NCBI GenBank assembly: GCA_902547955.1
Contig: CACCPY010000007.1
Location: 1 to 64,000, forward strand
Source of the DNA: an uncultured Alphaproteobacteria bacterium
Lineage (GTDB): Bacteria; Pseudomonadota; Alphaproteobacteria; Methylaequorales; Methylaequoraceae
DNA length: 64,000 bases
Direction: 5' to 3'
Part shown: one piece after another, positions 1 through 8,725 of the stretch
Position numbering within the stretch: the stretch's first letter is position 1
How the letters are laid out: the number at the start of each line of letters is the position of its first letter
The notes under the pieces: model-generated
The model's input: the letters and a program-made list of their open reading frames with translations, nothing else
Told to the model about the DNA's origin: nothing
Databases searched by the model: none
Position numbers and translations under genes: made by a program

Positions 1-24
1 ATTACAATATTCATCTTATGTTAA

Positions 25-384
25 TCAACGTTTTTTTAAAAAATAAAGAAATAAATAAAGTATAATATTTATAAATATCAGACCCAAAGCTAAATATAGT
101 TGAATTTGCTCAGTTAAACCAATGGGATAGACTATATTAAAGATATATTTTGATATAAAACCTTCAGTGTAAGCTCTTAAGCCTGCTTTTTGAAGAAACC
201 AATTTTCCAAGTATGTAAGTGGGCATACATTACTGGATAATTCAATGTATACACCCCAAGCTACAGAAAAAAGGTGAAAAATTATTAATTTTGTTTTAAA
301 AAAACACAAAATTGAACCCAAAACAATGTAAACAATAAATAAAAAATGAATAAAAATTGTTATTTGTGCTGCAAATTCATACAT
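25..384 (-). CDS. DUF2784 family membrane protein
   Basis: Small integral membrane protein of unknown function (119 residues). Hydrophobic segments lie at about residues 5-25, 32-48 and 90-115. The middle carries the pattern I associate with DUF2784: a Trp-Gly-Val-Tyr-Ile-Glu stretch, then CPLTYLEN and a Gly-Phe-Ile-Ser-Lys-Tyr segment ending in a Tyr-Pro pair. An ATG starts the frame and the length fits the family, which is usually 110-130 residues. It is divergent from the molybdoenzyme gene with about 100 bases between them, so the two may share a promoter region. No catalytic role is known to me for the family. Confidence 0.8.
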   Translation of the reverse strand: MYEFAAQITIFIHFLFIVYIVLGSILCFFKTKLIIFHLFSVAWGVYIELSSNVCPLTYLENWFLQKAGLRAYTEGFISKYIFNIVYPIGLTEQIQLYLALGLIFINIILYLFLYFLKKR

Positions 385-484
385 AACTTCAGATTATATA
401 AATAAAGAAATGAAAGGGAAAAAAATTTTTTTGCCTTTTATCATTAATAATGTAATAATTTATCTGTTGTAAGTTAAATTTGTT

Positions 485-2608
485 ATGGATGATGTATCTA
501 AAAGAAAGCTTTTTGGAGGGTGTCCTCATGATTGCCCAGACACCTGTGCAATGCTTTATGAGGTAAAAGATAATAAACTTCTTAGCGTTAAGGGTAATCC
601 TGACCACCCAATGACAAGAGGTGGCTTATGCGTAAAAGTAAAAAATTATGAAGAAAGGCATTATCATCCCGATAGACTTTTATACCCGCACAAAAGAATA
701 GGAAAAAAAGGAGAAAAAGCATTTCAAAGAATAAGCTGGAATGAAGCTTTAGACACGATTTCTGAAAAATGGAAAAATATAATAGAGGAATTCGGAGCCG
801 AATCAATTTTACCCTACAGTTATCTCGGAAATCAAGGGTTGGTTCATGGTTTAAATGGAGCTGATGCATTCTTTAACAGAATGGGAGCAACAGTTTGCGA
901 AAGAACATTTTGTGGAGAAGGTTCTTGTACTGCATGGCTTTCAACTATAGGACCGACAGCTGGCTTAGATCCGGAAAGTTATATACATAGTAAGTATATC
1001 GTTATTTGGGCATGTAATAGTGTAAGTACAAATTTGCACCACTGGGCAATTGTTCAAGATGCCAAAAAAAAGGGAGCAAAAGTAGTTGTCATTGATTCTT
1101 ATAAATCACGAACTGCAAAACAAGCTGATTGGCACATTTCTCCGAAACCTGGAACAGATGGTGCACTTGCTATGTCAATTATAAATCATATAATTTACAA
1201 TGACTTAGTAGATAAAGATTATGTAAAAAATTATACCAACGGATATGATGAACTTAAAGATCATGTTAAAGATAAAAATGCAGAATGGGCATCTTCAATA
1301 ACAGGAATCAATGTAGAAGATATAAAAAGACTGTCTACAGAAATTGCAATGAATCAACCAGTCGGTATAAGAATTGGAGTTGCCTTAGAGCGTCATCATG
1401 GAGGTGGCCAGACAATCAGGGCTGTAACTTGTATTCCTGCTTTGACTGGTGCCTGGAAATATGTGGGGGGAGGTATTACACAATTTCCTGTTTGGGAACA
1501 TCCTTACAAATTTGACGTTATTTGTAGACCAGATTTAATTCCTAAAGGTACCAGAGTTGTAAACGCTCTTCAGTTGGGTAGAACTTTGTTATCTGAAAAC
1601 ATTGACAAAGATAAGCCAATAAAATCAATGATGTGTTGGAACGCGAACCCAGTAACACAAGCAACTGAAACTGAGAAAATTATAAAAGGCTTGGAAAGAG
1701 AAGATCTGTTTTTAGTTTCAGCGGAGCATTTTATTTCTGATACAGCTTCCTACGCAGATATTTTACTTCCTGCTGCAATGGGTGCGGAGCAACAAGATAT
1801 GATTTTATCTTGGGGACATTTATATTTAACATATAATGAAAAATGTGTGGACCCACCCGGTGAAGCTCTACCAAATAACGAAATATTTAGAAGATTAGCA
1901 GAAAAAATGGGTTTTGAAGACGAGCAATTTAAATGGTCTGATGAAGAATGCTTGGAAAACTATGTGGATTGGAACTCACCAGCTTGTGAAGGAATATCAC
2001 TTGACTATCTAAAAGAAAATGGTTTCGCTAGATTAAATGTTGGATGCAAGGATACCAGAGCTCCCCATAAAGAGGGCAATTTTGCTACTGAGTCTGGTAA
2101 ATGTGAGTTTATTCTAAAAGATGCTAAAAACTTTGTTGCTGGACCTTTCAGACAAATGTATGAAGATTATCAACCCGGACAAGATTTACCTCCTTTACCT
2201 GATTATGTTCCACCCTATGAATCTCATTCTACTAACCCTGATTTAGCCAAAAAATATCCTTTAAATATCATTTCTCCCAAAAGTCATGCTTTTCTCAATT
2301 CTTGTTATGCAAACATGGAAGATAAATTAAGGGTACAGGGTAAACAATTCGTTTTAATTAATGAAACAGATGCATCAAAAAGGATGATAAAAAGTGGCGA
2401 CAAGGTAATTGTTTTTAATGATAGAGGTTCTTATGAAGGTGTTGCAGATATAACTGATGATGTCAGCGAAGGTATTATTGTATCGACACTCGGTTATTGG
2501 AGACAACATAACAATGGTACTGTTAATAGTATTAGCTCTGGGAATCTTGCTGATATGGGTAACGCACCAACATTTTCTGATAATTTAGTTGAAATTAAAA
2601 AAGTTTAA
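485..2608 (+). CDS. Molybdopterin oxidoreductase (DMSO reductase superfamily)
   Basis: Soluble Mo/W-bis-MGD enzyme of the formate dehydrogenase/DMSO reductase superfamily, 707 residues. The N-terminus holds a [4Fe-4S] site (C13, C17, C21 in CPHDCPDTC, and C49). The molybdopterin domain fills the middle, and the C-terminal 110 residues look like the molydopterin-dinucleotide-binding beta-barrel (INETDASKRMIKSGDKV and following). Cysteines at 138, 143 and 148 (RTFCGEGSC) fall about where the metal-ligating residue is expected, so a Cys-ligated Mo is likely but not proven. There is no twin-arginine signal, so it is probably cytoplasmic. No electron-transfer subunit or cofactor-maturation gene lies beside it, and its substrate cannot be read from sequence. 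The gene is visibly less AT-rich than its neighbours. Confidence 0.88.
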   Translation: MDDVSKRKLFGGCPHDCPDTCAMLYEVKDNKLLSVKGNPDHPMTRGGLCVKVKNYEERHYHPDRLLYPHKRIGKKGEKAFQRISWNEALDTISEKWKNIIEEFGAESILPYSYLGNQGLVHGLNGADAFFNRMGATVCERTFCGEGSCTAWLSTIGPTAGLDPESYIHSKYIVIWACNSVSTNLHHWAIVQDAKKKGAKVVVIDSYKSRTAKQADWHISPKPGTDGALAMSIINHIIYNDLVDKDYVKNYTNGYDELKDHVKDKNAEWASSITGINVEDIKRLSTEIAMNQPVGIRIGVALERHHGGGQTIRAVTCIPALTGAWKYVGGGITQFPVWEHPYKFDVICRPDLIPKGTRVVNALQLGRTLLSENIDKDKPIKSMMCWNANPVTQATETEKIIKGLEREDLFLVSAEHFISDTASYADILLPAAMGAEQQDMILSWGHLYLTYNEKCVDPPGEALPNNEIFRRLAEKMGFEDEQFKWSDEECLENYVDWNSPACEGISLDYLKENGFARLNVGCKDTRAPHKEGNFATESGKCEFILKDAKNFVAGPFRQMYEDYQPGQDLPPLPDYVPPYESHSTNPDLAKKYPLNIISPKSHAFLNSCYANMEDKLRVQGKQFVLINETDASKRMIKSGDKVIVFNDRGSYEGVADITDDVSEGIIVSTLGYWRQHNNGTVNSISSGNLADMGNAPTFSDNLVEIKKV

Positions 2609-2825
2609 TACATTTTTTTGATTTAATAATACATCCTGATTTATTAAAATTGTTCAGATACAATTAATGCTCAAAAATATTGTAATTGATTTTTTTTTTT
2701 ATAATTATATCATTAGATTATTTGTATAGTGTTTAGACATTAATAAACTGTTTTTTAACTTTTTATCCATCCAAATAATATACAGATTGCAACTATAGTA
2801 AAACATATGTTTGGTAAGGAGTTTT

Positions 2826-3029
2826 ATGTTTAAAGGTAAAGTTAAATGGTTCAATATTCAAAAGGGTTATGGTTTCATAACACCAGAAGACGGTTCAAAA
2901 GATGTATTTGTTCACAGAAGTGCTGTTGAAAAAGCGGGTCTTAGCCAATTATCTGAAGGTCAAGATATTTCTTTTGAAAAATCTAATAATAAAGGAAAAA
3001 CGTCTGCAGTTAATTTGAAAGTGGAATAA
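2826..3029 (+). CDS. cspA: Cold-shock protein (CspA family)
   Basis: Single-domain nucleic-acid-binding cold-shock protein of 67 residues that binds single-stranded RNA/DNA and melts RNA structure. Both motifs are present: RNP1 as KGYGFI and RNP2 as VFVHRS, after the typical start KGKVKWFN. I choose ATG 2826 over an upstream TTG at 2811 because a good ribosome-binding site (TAAGGAG, 2815-2821) sits just upstream and the usual Csp N-terminus starts here. The 217 bases upstream hold no gene. They are very AT-rich, with a T12-13 tract near 2690, and probably contain the promoter and a long leader; such leaders regulate csp mRNAs in other bacteria, but I see no specific cold-box here. Confidence 0.93.
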   Translation: MFKGKVKWFNIQKGYGFITPEDGSKDVFVHRSAVEKAGLSQLSEGQDISFEKSNNKGKTSAVNLKVE

Positions 3030-3074
3030 CCCACTTAATAATAAAACCTCAAGAGATTAATTCATAAACTAATA

Positions 3075-3335
3075 ATGCAAGAATTTTTGGTGGAGAACTT
3101 AGGTTATATAGCCGGTTTTTTTACCACAATAGCTTTTTTACCTCAGGTAATTAAGGTATGGCGCACAAAAAGCACTAAAGATATATCTATTTGGATGTTC
3201 CTTATCTTTACTACTGGAGTGCTTCTTTGGTTAATTTACGGTCTTTTGATAATCAATTATTCACTTATCATAGCAAATACAATTACGTTAATCTTATCTA
3301 TATCAATTTTAATAGCAAAAATTTTATTTAAATAG
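3075..3335 (+). CDS. SemiSWEET sugar transporter (MtN3/PQ-loop)
   Basis: Small sugar transporter of the bacterial SemiSWEET family, 86 residues with three membrane helices (about 6-25, 38-60, 63-84). It would act as a homodimer. The family's PQ motif is present in helix 1 (LPQVIKVWRTKS), followed by a STKDIS loop typical of MtN3/saliva proteins. Length and topology match characterised SemiSWEETs (85-95 residues). It lies 45 bases after the cold-shock gene and may be cotranscribed. The sugar cannot be deduced. Downstream is a 199-base spacer with a hairpin, which is unusual for this compact genome. Confidence 0.88.
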   Translation: MQEFLVENLGYIAGFFTTIAFLPQVIKVWRTKSTKDISIWMFLIFTTGVLLWLIYGLLIINYSLIIANTITLILSISILIAKILFK

Positions 3336-3352
3336 TTTGAATTCTTCTTGAA

Positions 3353-3438
3353 AACTTTTAAAAAAAAAATATGATTTTATTATGGGGAGCTTTATAAATA
3401 TTTACGCGACTACGTATCAACTTTTAAAAAAAAAATAT
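3353..3438. repeat. 20-base direct repeat (two copies)
   Basis: The 20-mer AACTTTTAAAAAAAAAATAT occurs exactly at 3353-3372 and again at 3419-3438. The copies are 66 bases apart, each followed by an A/T-rich half and then a G4 or C4 block. Copy 2 overlaps the right arm of the hairpin described at 3375-3458. A10 runs make chance similarity easier, but the flanking AACTTTT and TAT are also shared. No gene overlaps the pair. Confidence 0.6.
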
Positions 3439-3458
3439 TTATTTTCTCCCCAATAAAA
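3360..3458 (-). terminator. Long imperfect hairpin, candidate terminator
   Basis: Arms 3375-3403 and 3433-3458 are complementary over about 23-25 positions: an ATAAATATTT block, a small internal loop, a GGGGAG/CTCCCC core, a two-base bulge and a TTTTATT block. The loop is about 29 bases and contains ACGCGACTACG. Read on the minus strand, the hairpin is followed within about five bases by T10 (3369-3360), so it could end the sdhE-mfd-membrane-parvulin transcript whose last stop is at 3535. The loop is longer than in ordinary intrinsic terminators, so a small RNA or a processing site is an alternative. Confidence 0.4.
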
Positions 3459-3534
3459 AACAATTTTCTAGGCACTTTAATAATCTTAAGTAATACAATA
3501 ATTTAAGCGAAACTATGAATCAGATGGCTTGAAT

Positions 3535-3861
3535 TTATTCTTCCCTTTTGACGATGTGGTAACCAAATTCAGACTCAAATGGTTCGCTGACCTCGTTTAT
3601 GTCTAAGGAAAATGCTACGTCCTCAAATGATTTTACCATCATTCCTCTTCCAAATTCACCTAAATCACCTCCATGTTCAGAGGAGGAGCAGTCAGAATGT
3701 TTAACGGCTGCATCACCGAAAGTTGTTTTTCCATCTAAGACACTTTTATAGATTTGGTCTATACTTTTTTTTGCTTTCTCCTTGGTAATATCTGATCTCG
3801 AATCTCTTGATTCATTGTGCATTACTAAAATATGTGACGCTTTTATTTTATCTTTCGTCAT
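3535..3861 (-). CDS. Parvulin-type peptidyl-prolyl isomerase
   Basis: Single-domain parvulin of 108 residues catalysing cis-trans isomerisation of peptidyl-prolyl bonds. The PpiC rotamase fold is complete: ASHILVMH near the start, FGDAAVKHSDCSSSEHGGDLG in the middle, the GRGMMVKSFEDVAFSL segment, and the closing FGYHIVKREE. No signal peptide is visible, so it is probably cytoplasmic, like E. coli PpiC. It starts 14 bases inside the end of the upstream membrane-protein gene and is the last gene of the sdhE-mfd run. In many alphaproteobacteria such short parvulins are stand-alone housekeeping genes. Confidence 0.9.
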   Translation of the reverse strand: MTKDKIKASHILVMHNESRDSRSDITKEKAKKSIDQIYKSVLDGKTTFGDAAVKHSDCSSSEHGGDLGEFGRGMMVKSFEDVAFSLDINEVSEPFESEFGYHIVKREE

Positions 3862-5044
3862 ATCTACCTGCTAAAAAACTTACCAAAAAAAGGAAGCTTA
3901 TTATTAAATATATTATATTATAACTTATTGAAAAGTTAATAAAAAAATAAAAAGTTAAAGGTAGCAAAATTGCTAAAGTAACGAAAATAAAACTCAGGTA
4001 GTTTAAATGTACTTTTGCAAAGCTTGGGTTTTTCAATTTTAAGTTTAAAACATTTAAGCTAATTAAAAAACTAGCAATTATGGATAAATAAAATTTTAAA
4101 AAATCAATACTATAACTAGAAGTATATTCAAATGCAAAAGCGATTAACGATACAACAATAACAAGTATACCAAAAAAATTACTTACTTTTCTGTTACCAA
4201 TTAAATTGAATAAAGGAAACGTAAACACAGTTAATAAAAGAATTAAAAAAATATTTATTATGCCATAGTCAAGAAGTTGCATATTTTCCGGGTTAGAAAA
4301 TCTAGGAAGCCAGTTTTGACAAGAAAAAACTAAAAGAAGATAAAAAGGAATAATTGAAGAAAGGTTTTTAAAAAAGAAATTATTTTTTTTTTTTAAACTT
4401 ATTAATGATTCATCAGAAGTTTGTGAATCATTATTGTTAGATATCATAATTTTATATTTAAATAAAAAACTAAAACAAAGAGATACAATTAACAAAAATA
4501 AATAAAAACATTTCCAAGCCCAACTATTCATTTGACTGTTTGAAAAAATATCATTCAAAAAAACGAATAATATTGAACCTATTAACATTCCCAAAATAAA
4601 TAAAATTAAGTATTTAATAAAAAAGTTATTTTCTTCTTTAAATTGATCGCCTAATAGATAGTTTTTCTTTGCTAGAAAAAACAAGTTTCCCACTACAAAC
4701 CTTGAAAACATAAAAACTAGAATTGAAAGTATATTTAAATTATCAGTTAAAAAAAGGGGGAAAAAATAACAAACTGTAAGCATTAAATATAAATTAAAAT
4801 CAGCTCGTTTTGACTTCGTAAAAACTTTTTCAATTAAACATAGTAAACTGTTTCTTGAAAAAAAACTTAACAATACAACGAATGTTGATAAAAGTATCGA
4901 AACTCTATTATCAAATTCTTTGAAAAAAAAAATAGATAAGTAAGTTACAATTGATAGATTAAGAAAAGTATCAAGTCCATCTAACAGGGCTATAGAGCTA
5001 AATTTATTAAATTTCATTGAATTCGTGGCAGTTTTATTTTTCAT
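3848..5044 (-). CDS. Multi-spanning membrane protein, possibly divergent MFS transporter
   Basis: Integral membrane protein of 398 residues with about eleven or twelve hydrophobic segments grouped into two halves. A hydrophilic loop rich in Asn, Asp and Lys lies between them near residues 200-220 (NNNDSQTSDES). Size, twelve-helix layout and central loop fit the major facilitator superfamily, but I see none of its conserved loop motifs clearly, so substrate and family are open. It starts with ATG, overlaps the end of mfd by 11 bases and the parvulin gene by 14, and so is translationally embedded in a repair/housekeeping operon. The N-terminal ALLDGLDTFLNLS segment resembles the first helix of some MFS proteins. 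Confidence 0.6.
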   Translation of the reverse strand: MKNKTATNSMKFNKFSSIALLDGLDTFLNLSIVTYLSIFFFKEFDNRVSILLSTFVVLLSFFSRNSLLCLIEKVFTKSKRADFNLYLMLTVCYFFPLFLTDNLNILSILVFMFSRFVVGNLFFLAKKNYLLGDQFKEENNFFIKYLILFILGMLIGSILFVFLNDIFSNSQMNSWAWKCFYLFLLIVSLCFSFLFKYKIMISNNNDSQTSDESLISLKKKNNFFFKNLSSIIPFYLLLVFSCQNWLPRFSNPENMQLLDYGIINIFLILLLTVFTFPLFNLIGNRKVSNFFGILVIVVSLIAFAFEYTSSYSIDFLKFYLSIIASFLISLNVLNLKLKNPSFAKVHLNYLSFIFVTLAILLPLTFYFFINFSISYNIIYLIISFLFLVSFLAGRYDER

Positions 5045-8000
5045 CTTTTAAACTCAAAAGTAACTTCAAAAATTTTTTTAACTCGGAAATTTTTTCTAAT
5101 TTTTTTTTTACAACTGTAACATACATCATTTTTGACTTTGGTAATAATTTTATTTTTTTTTGGTCAGATCTGGCTAATTCAATTAACTTATCAATATAAT
5201 TGATTTCATCTTCTTTAAACTCTAAAACATAACCTTCATAACACTCGTCAATTTTTTTAATACAATTTTTCTTTGATAAAATTTTTATTTCTATAATTTT
5301 AAATAAATTTTCAAATGATTGTGGTAATTTACCATATCTATCCTTAAGATTTTCAACAATCTCTAACAAACTTGAATTTTCTGTAATGTTAGATATTTTT
5401 CTGTAAATGTTCATTCTTGTATCAATATTTTTAATATAACCCTCAGGTATATTAAACGAAAATCCAAGTTTTATTTGTGGAGACCATTCATTTTGTTCGA
5501 TATTTTGATTCTTTATTTCATTTATAGTCTCATTTAACATTTTATAATAAAGTTCTATTCCCACTTCTTTTATGTGTCCTGATTGCTCCGCACCAACTAT
5601 ATTTCCACCTCCCCTCATATCTAAATCTTGAGCAGCTATTGAAAAACCTGAGCCAAGTTTATTTATCTGAGAAATGATTTTTAATCTTTTTAATCTTTCA
5701 TCATTTAATTTCAAATTTTTTTCTAACATCAAATATGCAAATGCTTGAACTGATGATCTTCCAACTCTCCCTCTTAATTGATATAACTGCGCCAACCCAA
5801 ATAAGTAGGGTTTATCAATAATAATTGTATTTACATTTGAATTATCAAGACCTGATTCAATCATTGCAGTTGAAACTAATAAATCAATTTTTTTATCAAA
5901 GAAGTCATTATAAATATTTTCAATATCTTTAGGATTTAATTTACCATTAATTATTGCAAATTTTAAATCTGGCATTGTTTTCAAAATTCTTTTCTTTATT
6001 GATATCTGATCACTAATTTTTGGAGTTACATAATATATCTGTCCATTTCTCTTTATCTCATTTTCAACAATTTTTTTTAAAATTTGATCATCATAAATCA
6101 TGAGAAATGTTTTTATATTAATTCTGTTTACTGGAGGGGTTTTAATGAGGGATATTTGTCTTATCTTTAAAAAAGAGGATTGAAGAGTCCTTGGGATTGG
6201 GGTTGCGGTAAGTGTTAAAATATGAGTATTTGGTTTAATTTTCTTTAATTTTTCTTTTTGCTGCACCCCAAAACTCTGCTCCTCATCCACAATAATCAAA
6301 CCTAACTTTTTAAATATTATTTCATCTGAAAGTAGCGAGTGTGAGCCAATGATAATATCAATAAAACCCGATTTTATATTTTCTTTTATTTCTTTTCTTT
6401 TTCCATAAGTTTCTAGTCGAGAAATTTTAAATATATTATAATTAAAATTATCAAATCTTTTTCTAAAAGTTTCATAATGCTGATTAACCAAGAGAACTTT
6501 TGGACAAATCATTGCTACTTGATAACCTGCAGAGATGGCTATAAATGCTGCTCTCATAGCAATTTCGGTTTTTCCAAAGCCTACATCACCACATACAAGC
6601 CTATCCATTGGACTACCTGATATGAGGTCACATTCAATTTGTTCAATTGCCTTAATTTGATCTGACGTTTCAGTAAACTCAAAATAAGATGAAAACTTTT
6701 CATATTCAAGATTGTTATAAAAAATTTTATCAGCTTTAATTAACTTTCTCTTAGCAGCTGTTTTAACAAGTTCATGTGCAATATCCTTTATTTTATTTTT
6801 AATAAGTGCTTTTCTATTTTGCCAATTTTGAAGGCCTAACTTGTCCAGTTGAATTTTTTTTTCATTCGAACCGTACCTAGAAATCAACTCTAAATTTTCT
6901 ATTGGGATTAAAAGTTTATCATTGTTATAATAAATTAGTTCAATAAAATCTTGGCTATAGCCATTAACATTACTATTTCTTATACCATTAAATCTACCAA
7001 TACCATGATCCATATGCACAATTAAATCACCAAATGATAATTGACTGAATTCACTTATTAAATTATCTTCACCCTTCCTTTTTTGAGTAACTCTTTTTGT
7101 TATTTTGTTAAAAAAATCTAAATCTGATAAAAAAATTATATCATGGTTTTCAAATACCAATGAAAAACTTGATTTCACAGAAAGATTACTAATGTGAAAG
7201 TTAGTTTTGTTATTTTCCAAAATTTCAAGACTAAAATTTTTTGATTCGGTAAATTCAACATGTTTGCTCCTTAAAAAACTAATAATCTTTTTTTTATTAA
7301 TTTTACTTTGAGTGCAAAAAATAATTTTTTTTTTTTGTGATATAATTCGTGAAATAAAATCTAAGTTTTTTGTTTTATTTCTTAAAAAAAGTTCATCTTC
7401 TGAAAATCTAAAATATTCATTATCTTGAATAAAATAATTATAAAGAACTACAATCTTTTTTTTCTTTAGTGATTCAAATAATTCCTCTTTTGATTGTAGG
7501 AAGGTAGATTCTTTTATTATTGAACTATTTACTTCATTAAACTCATTAATAAATTTATTATATGTATCAGAATAATTTGTAAAAAAATTACTTTGAATAA
7601 AAATTAATTCATCACTAAAATAATCAATTATAGAATCAAAATTGCTAAATAAAATAGGATAAAATTGCTCTGATCCAGGTAGAAATATTTTATTTGAGAT
7701 AGATTTATAAAAGTCTTCTTTATTACTAATTTTTATCTTTCTAAAAACTTGCCTGAAATTTCTTATGGTTGAATCATTAAATATAATTTCGCTAGCTATG
7801 AAGAGACAATACTTATCAGTTTTTTCTTCAGATTTTTGCTCTTCAACATTAAAAAAATTTAAAGATTCAATTTCTTCAAAATTAAAACAAATTCTTACTG
7901 GTCTTTTTTCATTAGGAGAAAAAATATCCATAATGTCTCCTCTTACTGCAAACTCTCCCTTATTTCTTACAAACTCTACTTTTTCATACATATTAGTGTT

Positions 8001-8423
8001 CAAAAATTCTAAAATTTTCTCATAGGTATATTTATCTTGATCAGAAATAATAAGTTTTTTTTTTAAGATCTCATTTAGAGGAATAACTTTTTGTAGAATT
8101 GAGGGAATGCTTATCAAAAAAATTATCTTTTTATTCTTCGAGAAAATAAGTTCATAAAATACCTCTACTCTTCTAGATAAAATCTCTTTAGTTGGTGAAA
8201 CATTTGAAAAAAAAGTACAGTCAAATTCAGGTACTATTACAACTTTAATTTTTGGATCAATTAACTTAATTTCGTTTTTTAGATTAAATAAATGTTCATA
8301 GTTATCGGAGAAATAAATTAAATTTTTTTGTTTATTATGACTTACTAGACTTAAAAAGATTGAAGTAGAGGAAAATGATAAACAAATTTTTTTCTTCTCT
8401 TCAAAAATATCATCAAAATTCAA
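5034..8423 (-). CDS. mfd: Transcription-repair coupling factor Mfd
   Basis: ATP-dependent translocase that removes stalled RNA polymerase at DNA lesions and recruits UvrA; 1129 residues, close to the usual 1150. An N-terminal UvrB-like region is followed by the CarD-like RNA-polymerase-interacting domain at about 460-530 (GDLIVHMDHGIGRFNGI), and a RecG-like helicase pair with Walker A GDVGFGKTE near 607, DEEQSFGVQQ near 712, and the motif-VI type segment QLRGRVGRS. The TRCF C-terminal domain closes it. The start codon is TTG at 8423, overlapping the sdhE stop in a TTGA tetranucleotide, so translation is probably coupled. uvrA lies in the same window at 15787. Confident call. Confidence 0.97.
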   Translation of the reverse strand: MNFDDIFEEKKKICLSFSSTSIFLSLVSHNKQKNLIYFSDNYEHLFNLKNEIKLIDPKIKVVIVPEFDCTFFSNVSPTKEILSRRVEVFYELIFSKNKKIIFLISIPSILQKVIPLNEILKKKLIISDQDKYTYEKILEFLNTNMYEKVEFVRNKGEFAVRGDIMDIFSPNEKRPVRICFNFEEIESLNFFNVEEQKSEEKTDKYCLFIASEIIFNDSTIRNFRQVFRKIKISNKEDFYKSISNKIFLPGSEQFYPILFSNFDSIIDYFSDELIFIQSNFFTNYSDTYNKFINEFNEVNSSIIKESTFLQSKEELFESLKKKKIVVLYNYFIQDNEYFRFSEDELFLRNKTKNLDFISRIISQKKKIIFCTQSKINKKKIISFLRSKHVEFTESKNFSLEILENNKTNFHISNLSVKSSFSLVFENHDIIFLSDLDFFNKITKRVTQKRKGEDNLISEFSQLSFGDLIVHMDHGIGRFNGIRNSNVNGYSQDFIELIYYNNDKLLIPIENLELISRYGSNEKKIQLDKLGLQNWQNRKALIKNKIKDIAHELVKTAAKRKLIKADKIFYNNLEYEKFSSYFEFTETSDQIKAIEQIECDLISGSPMDRLVCGDVGFGKTEIAMRAAFIAISAGYQVAMICPKVLLVNQHYETFRKRFDNFNYNIFKISRLETYGKRKEIKENIKSGFIDIIIGSHSLLSDEIIFKKLGLIIVDEEQSFGVQQKEKLKKIKPNTHILTLTATPIPRTLQSSFLKIRQISLIKTPPVNRINIKTFLMIYDDQILKKIVENEIKRNGQIYYVTPKISDQISIKKRILKTMPDLKFAIINGKLNPKDIENIYNDFFDKKIDLLVSTAMIESGLDNSNVNTIIIDKPYLFGLAQLYQLRGRVGRSSVQAFAYLMLEKNLKLNDERLKRLKIISQINKLGSGFSIAAQDLDMRGGGNIVGAEQSGHIKEVGIELYYKMLNETINEIKNQNIEQNEWSPQIKLGFSFNIPEGYIKNIDTRMNIYRKISNITENSSLLEIVENLKDRYGKLPQSFENLFKIIEIKILSKKNCIKKIDECYEGYVLEFKEDEINYIDKLIELARSDQKKIKLLPKSKMMYVTVVKKKLEKISELKKFLKLLLSLKDEK

Positions 8424-8680
8424 TTATTATCTCCGTTACAAAATTTTAAAATTTTATCTAAAATTGAATTTTTTAAATTAGCTGGGGGTGATTTTTTTTT
8501 TAATATTATATCAAAAAGCTCGGAATCTGGAATATCTAATATTTGTTCAAGTTCATTATAATCATCATCAGTAAACTGATTTGAAAAATTATTTATAAAT
8601 CTTTCAAAAATAATATCTAACTCCTTAATACCTCTATATTTTGATCTATGTAAAATTTTTTTTTTAAAGAGATTATTCAT
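8420..8680 (-). CDS. sdhE: Succinate dehydrogenase assembly factor SdhE
   Basis: Small cytoplasmic factor of 86 residues that promotes covalent FAD attachment to the SdhA flavoprotein subunit. The signature Arg-Gly-x-x-Glu is present as YRGIKELD (residues 15-22), followed by the all-helical segment with YNELEQILDIPDSELFD typical of the YgfY/SDHAF2 family. ATG at 8680. It is the first gene of a minus-strand operon with mfd (4-base overlap) and divergent from recG across 45 bases; recG//sdhE-mfd is a common alphaproteobacterial order, which supports the call. A lysine-rich N-terminus reflects the genome's composition. Confidence 0.92.
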   Translation of the reverse strand: MNNLFKKKILHRSKYRGIKELDIIFERFINNFSNQFTDDDYNELEQILDIPDSELFDIILKKKSPPANLKNSILDKILKFCNGDNN

Positions 8681-8725
8681 ATTTAGTGTTAATAATTATT
8701 AAACAATAAATCATTATAATATTTA

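Noticed and set aside
2609-2825. Cold-box or riboswitch in the csp leader
   Set aside because: The region is very AT-rich with a T tract, but no recognisable conserved box or stable structure was seen.
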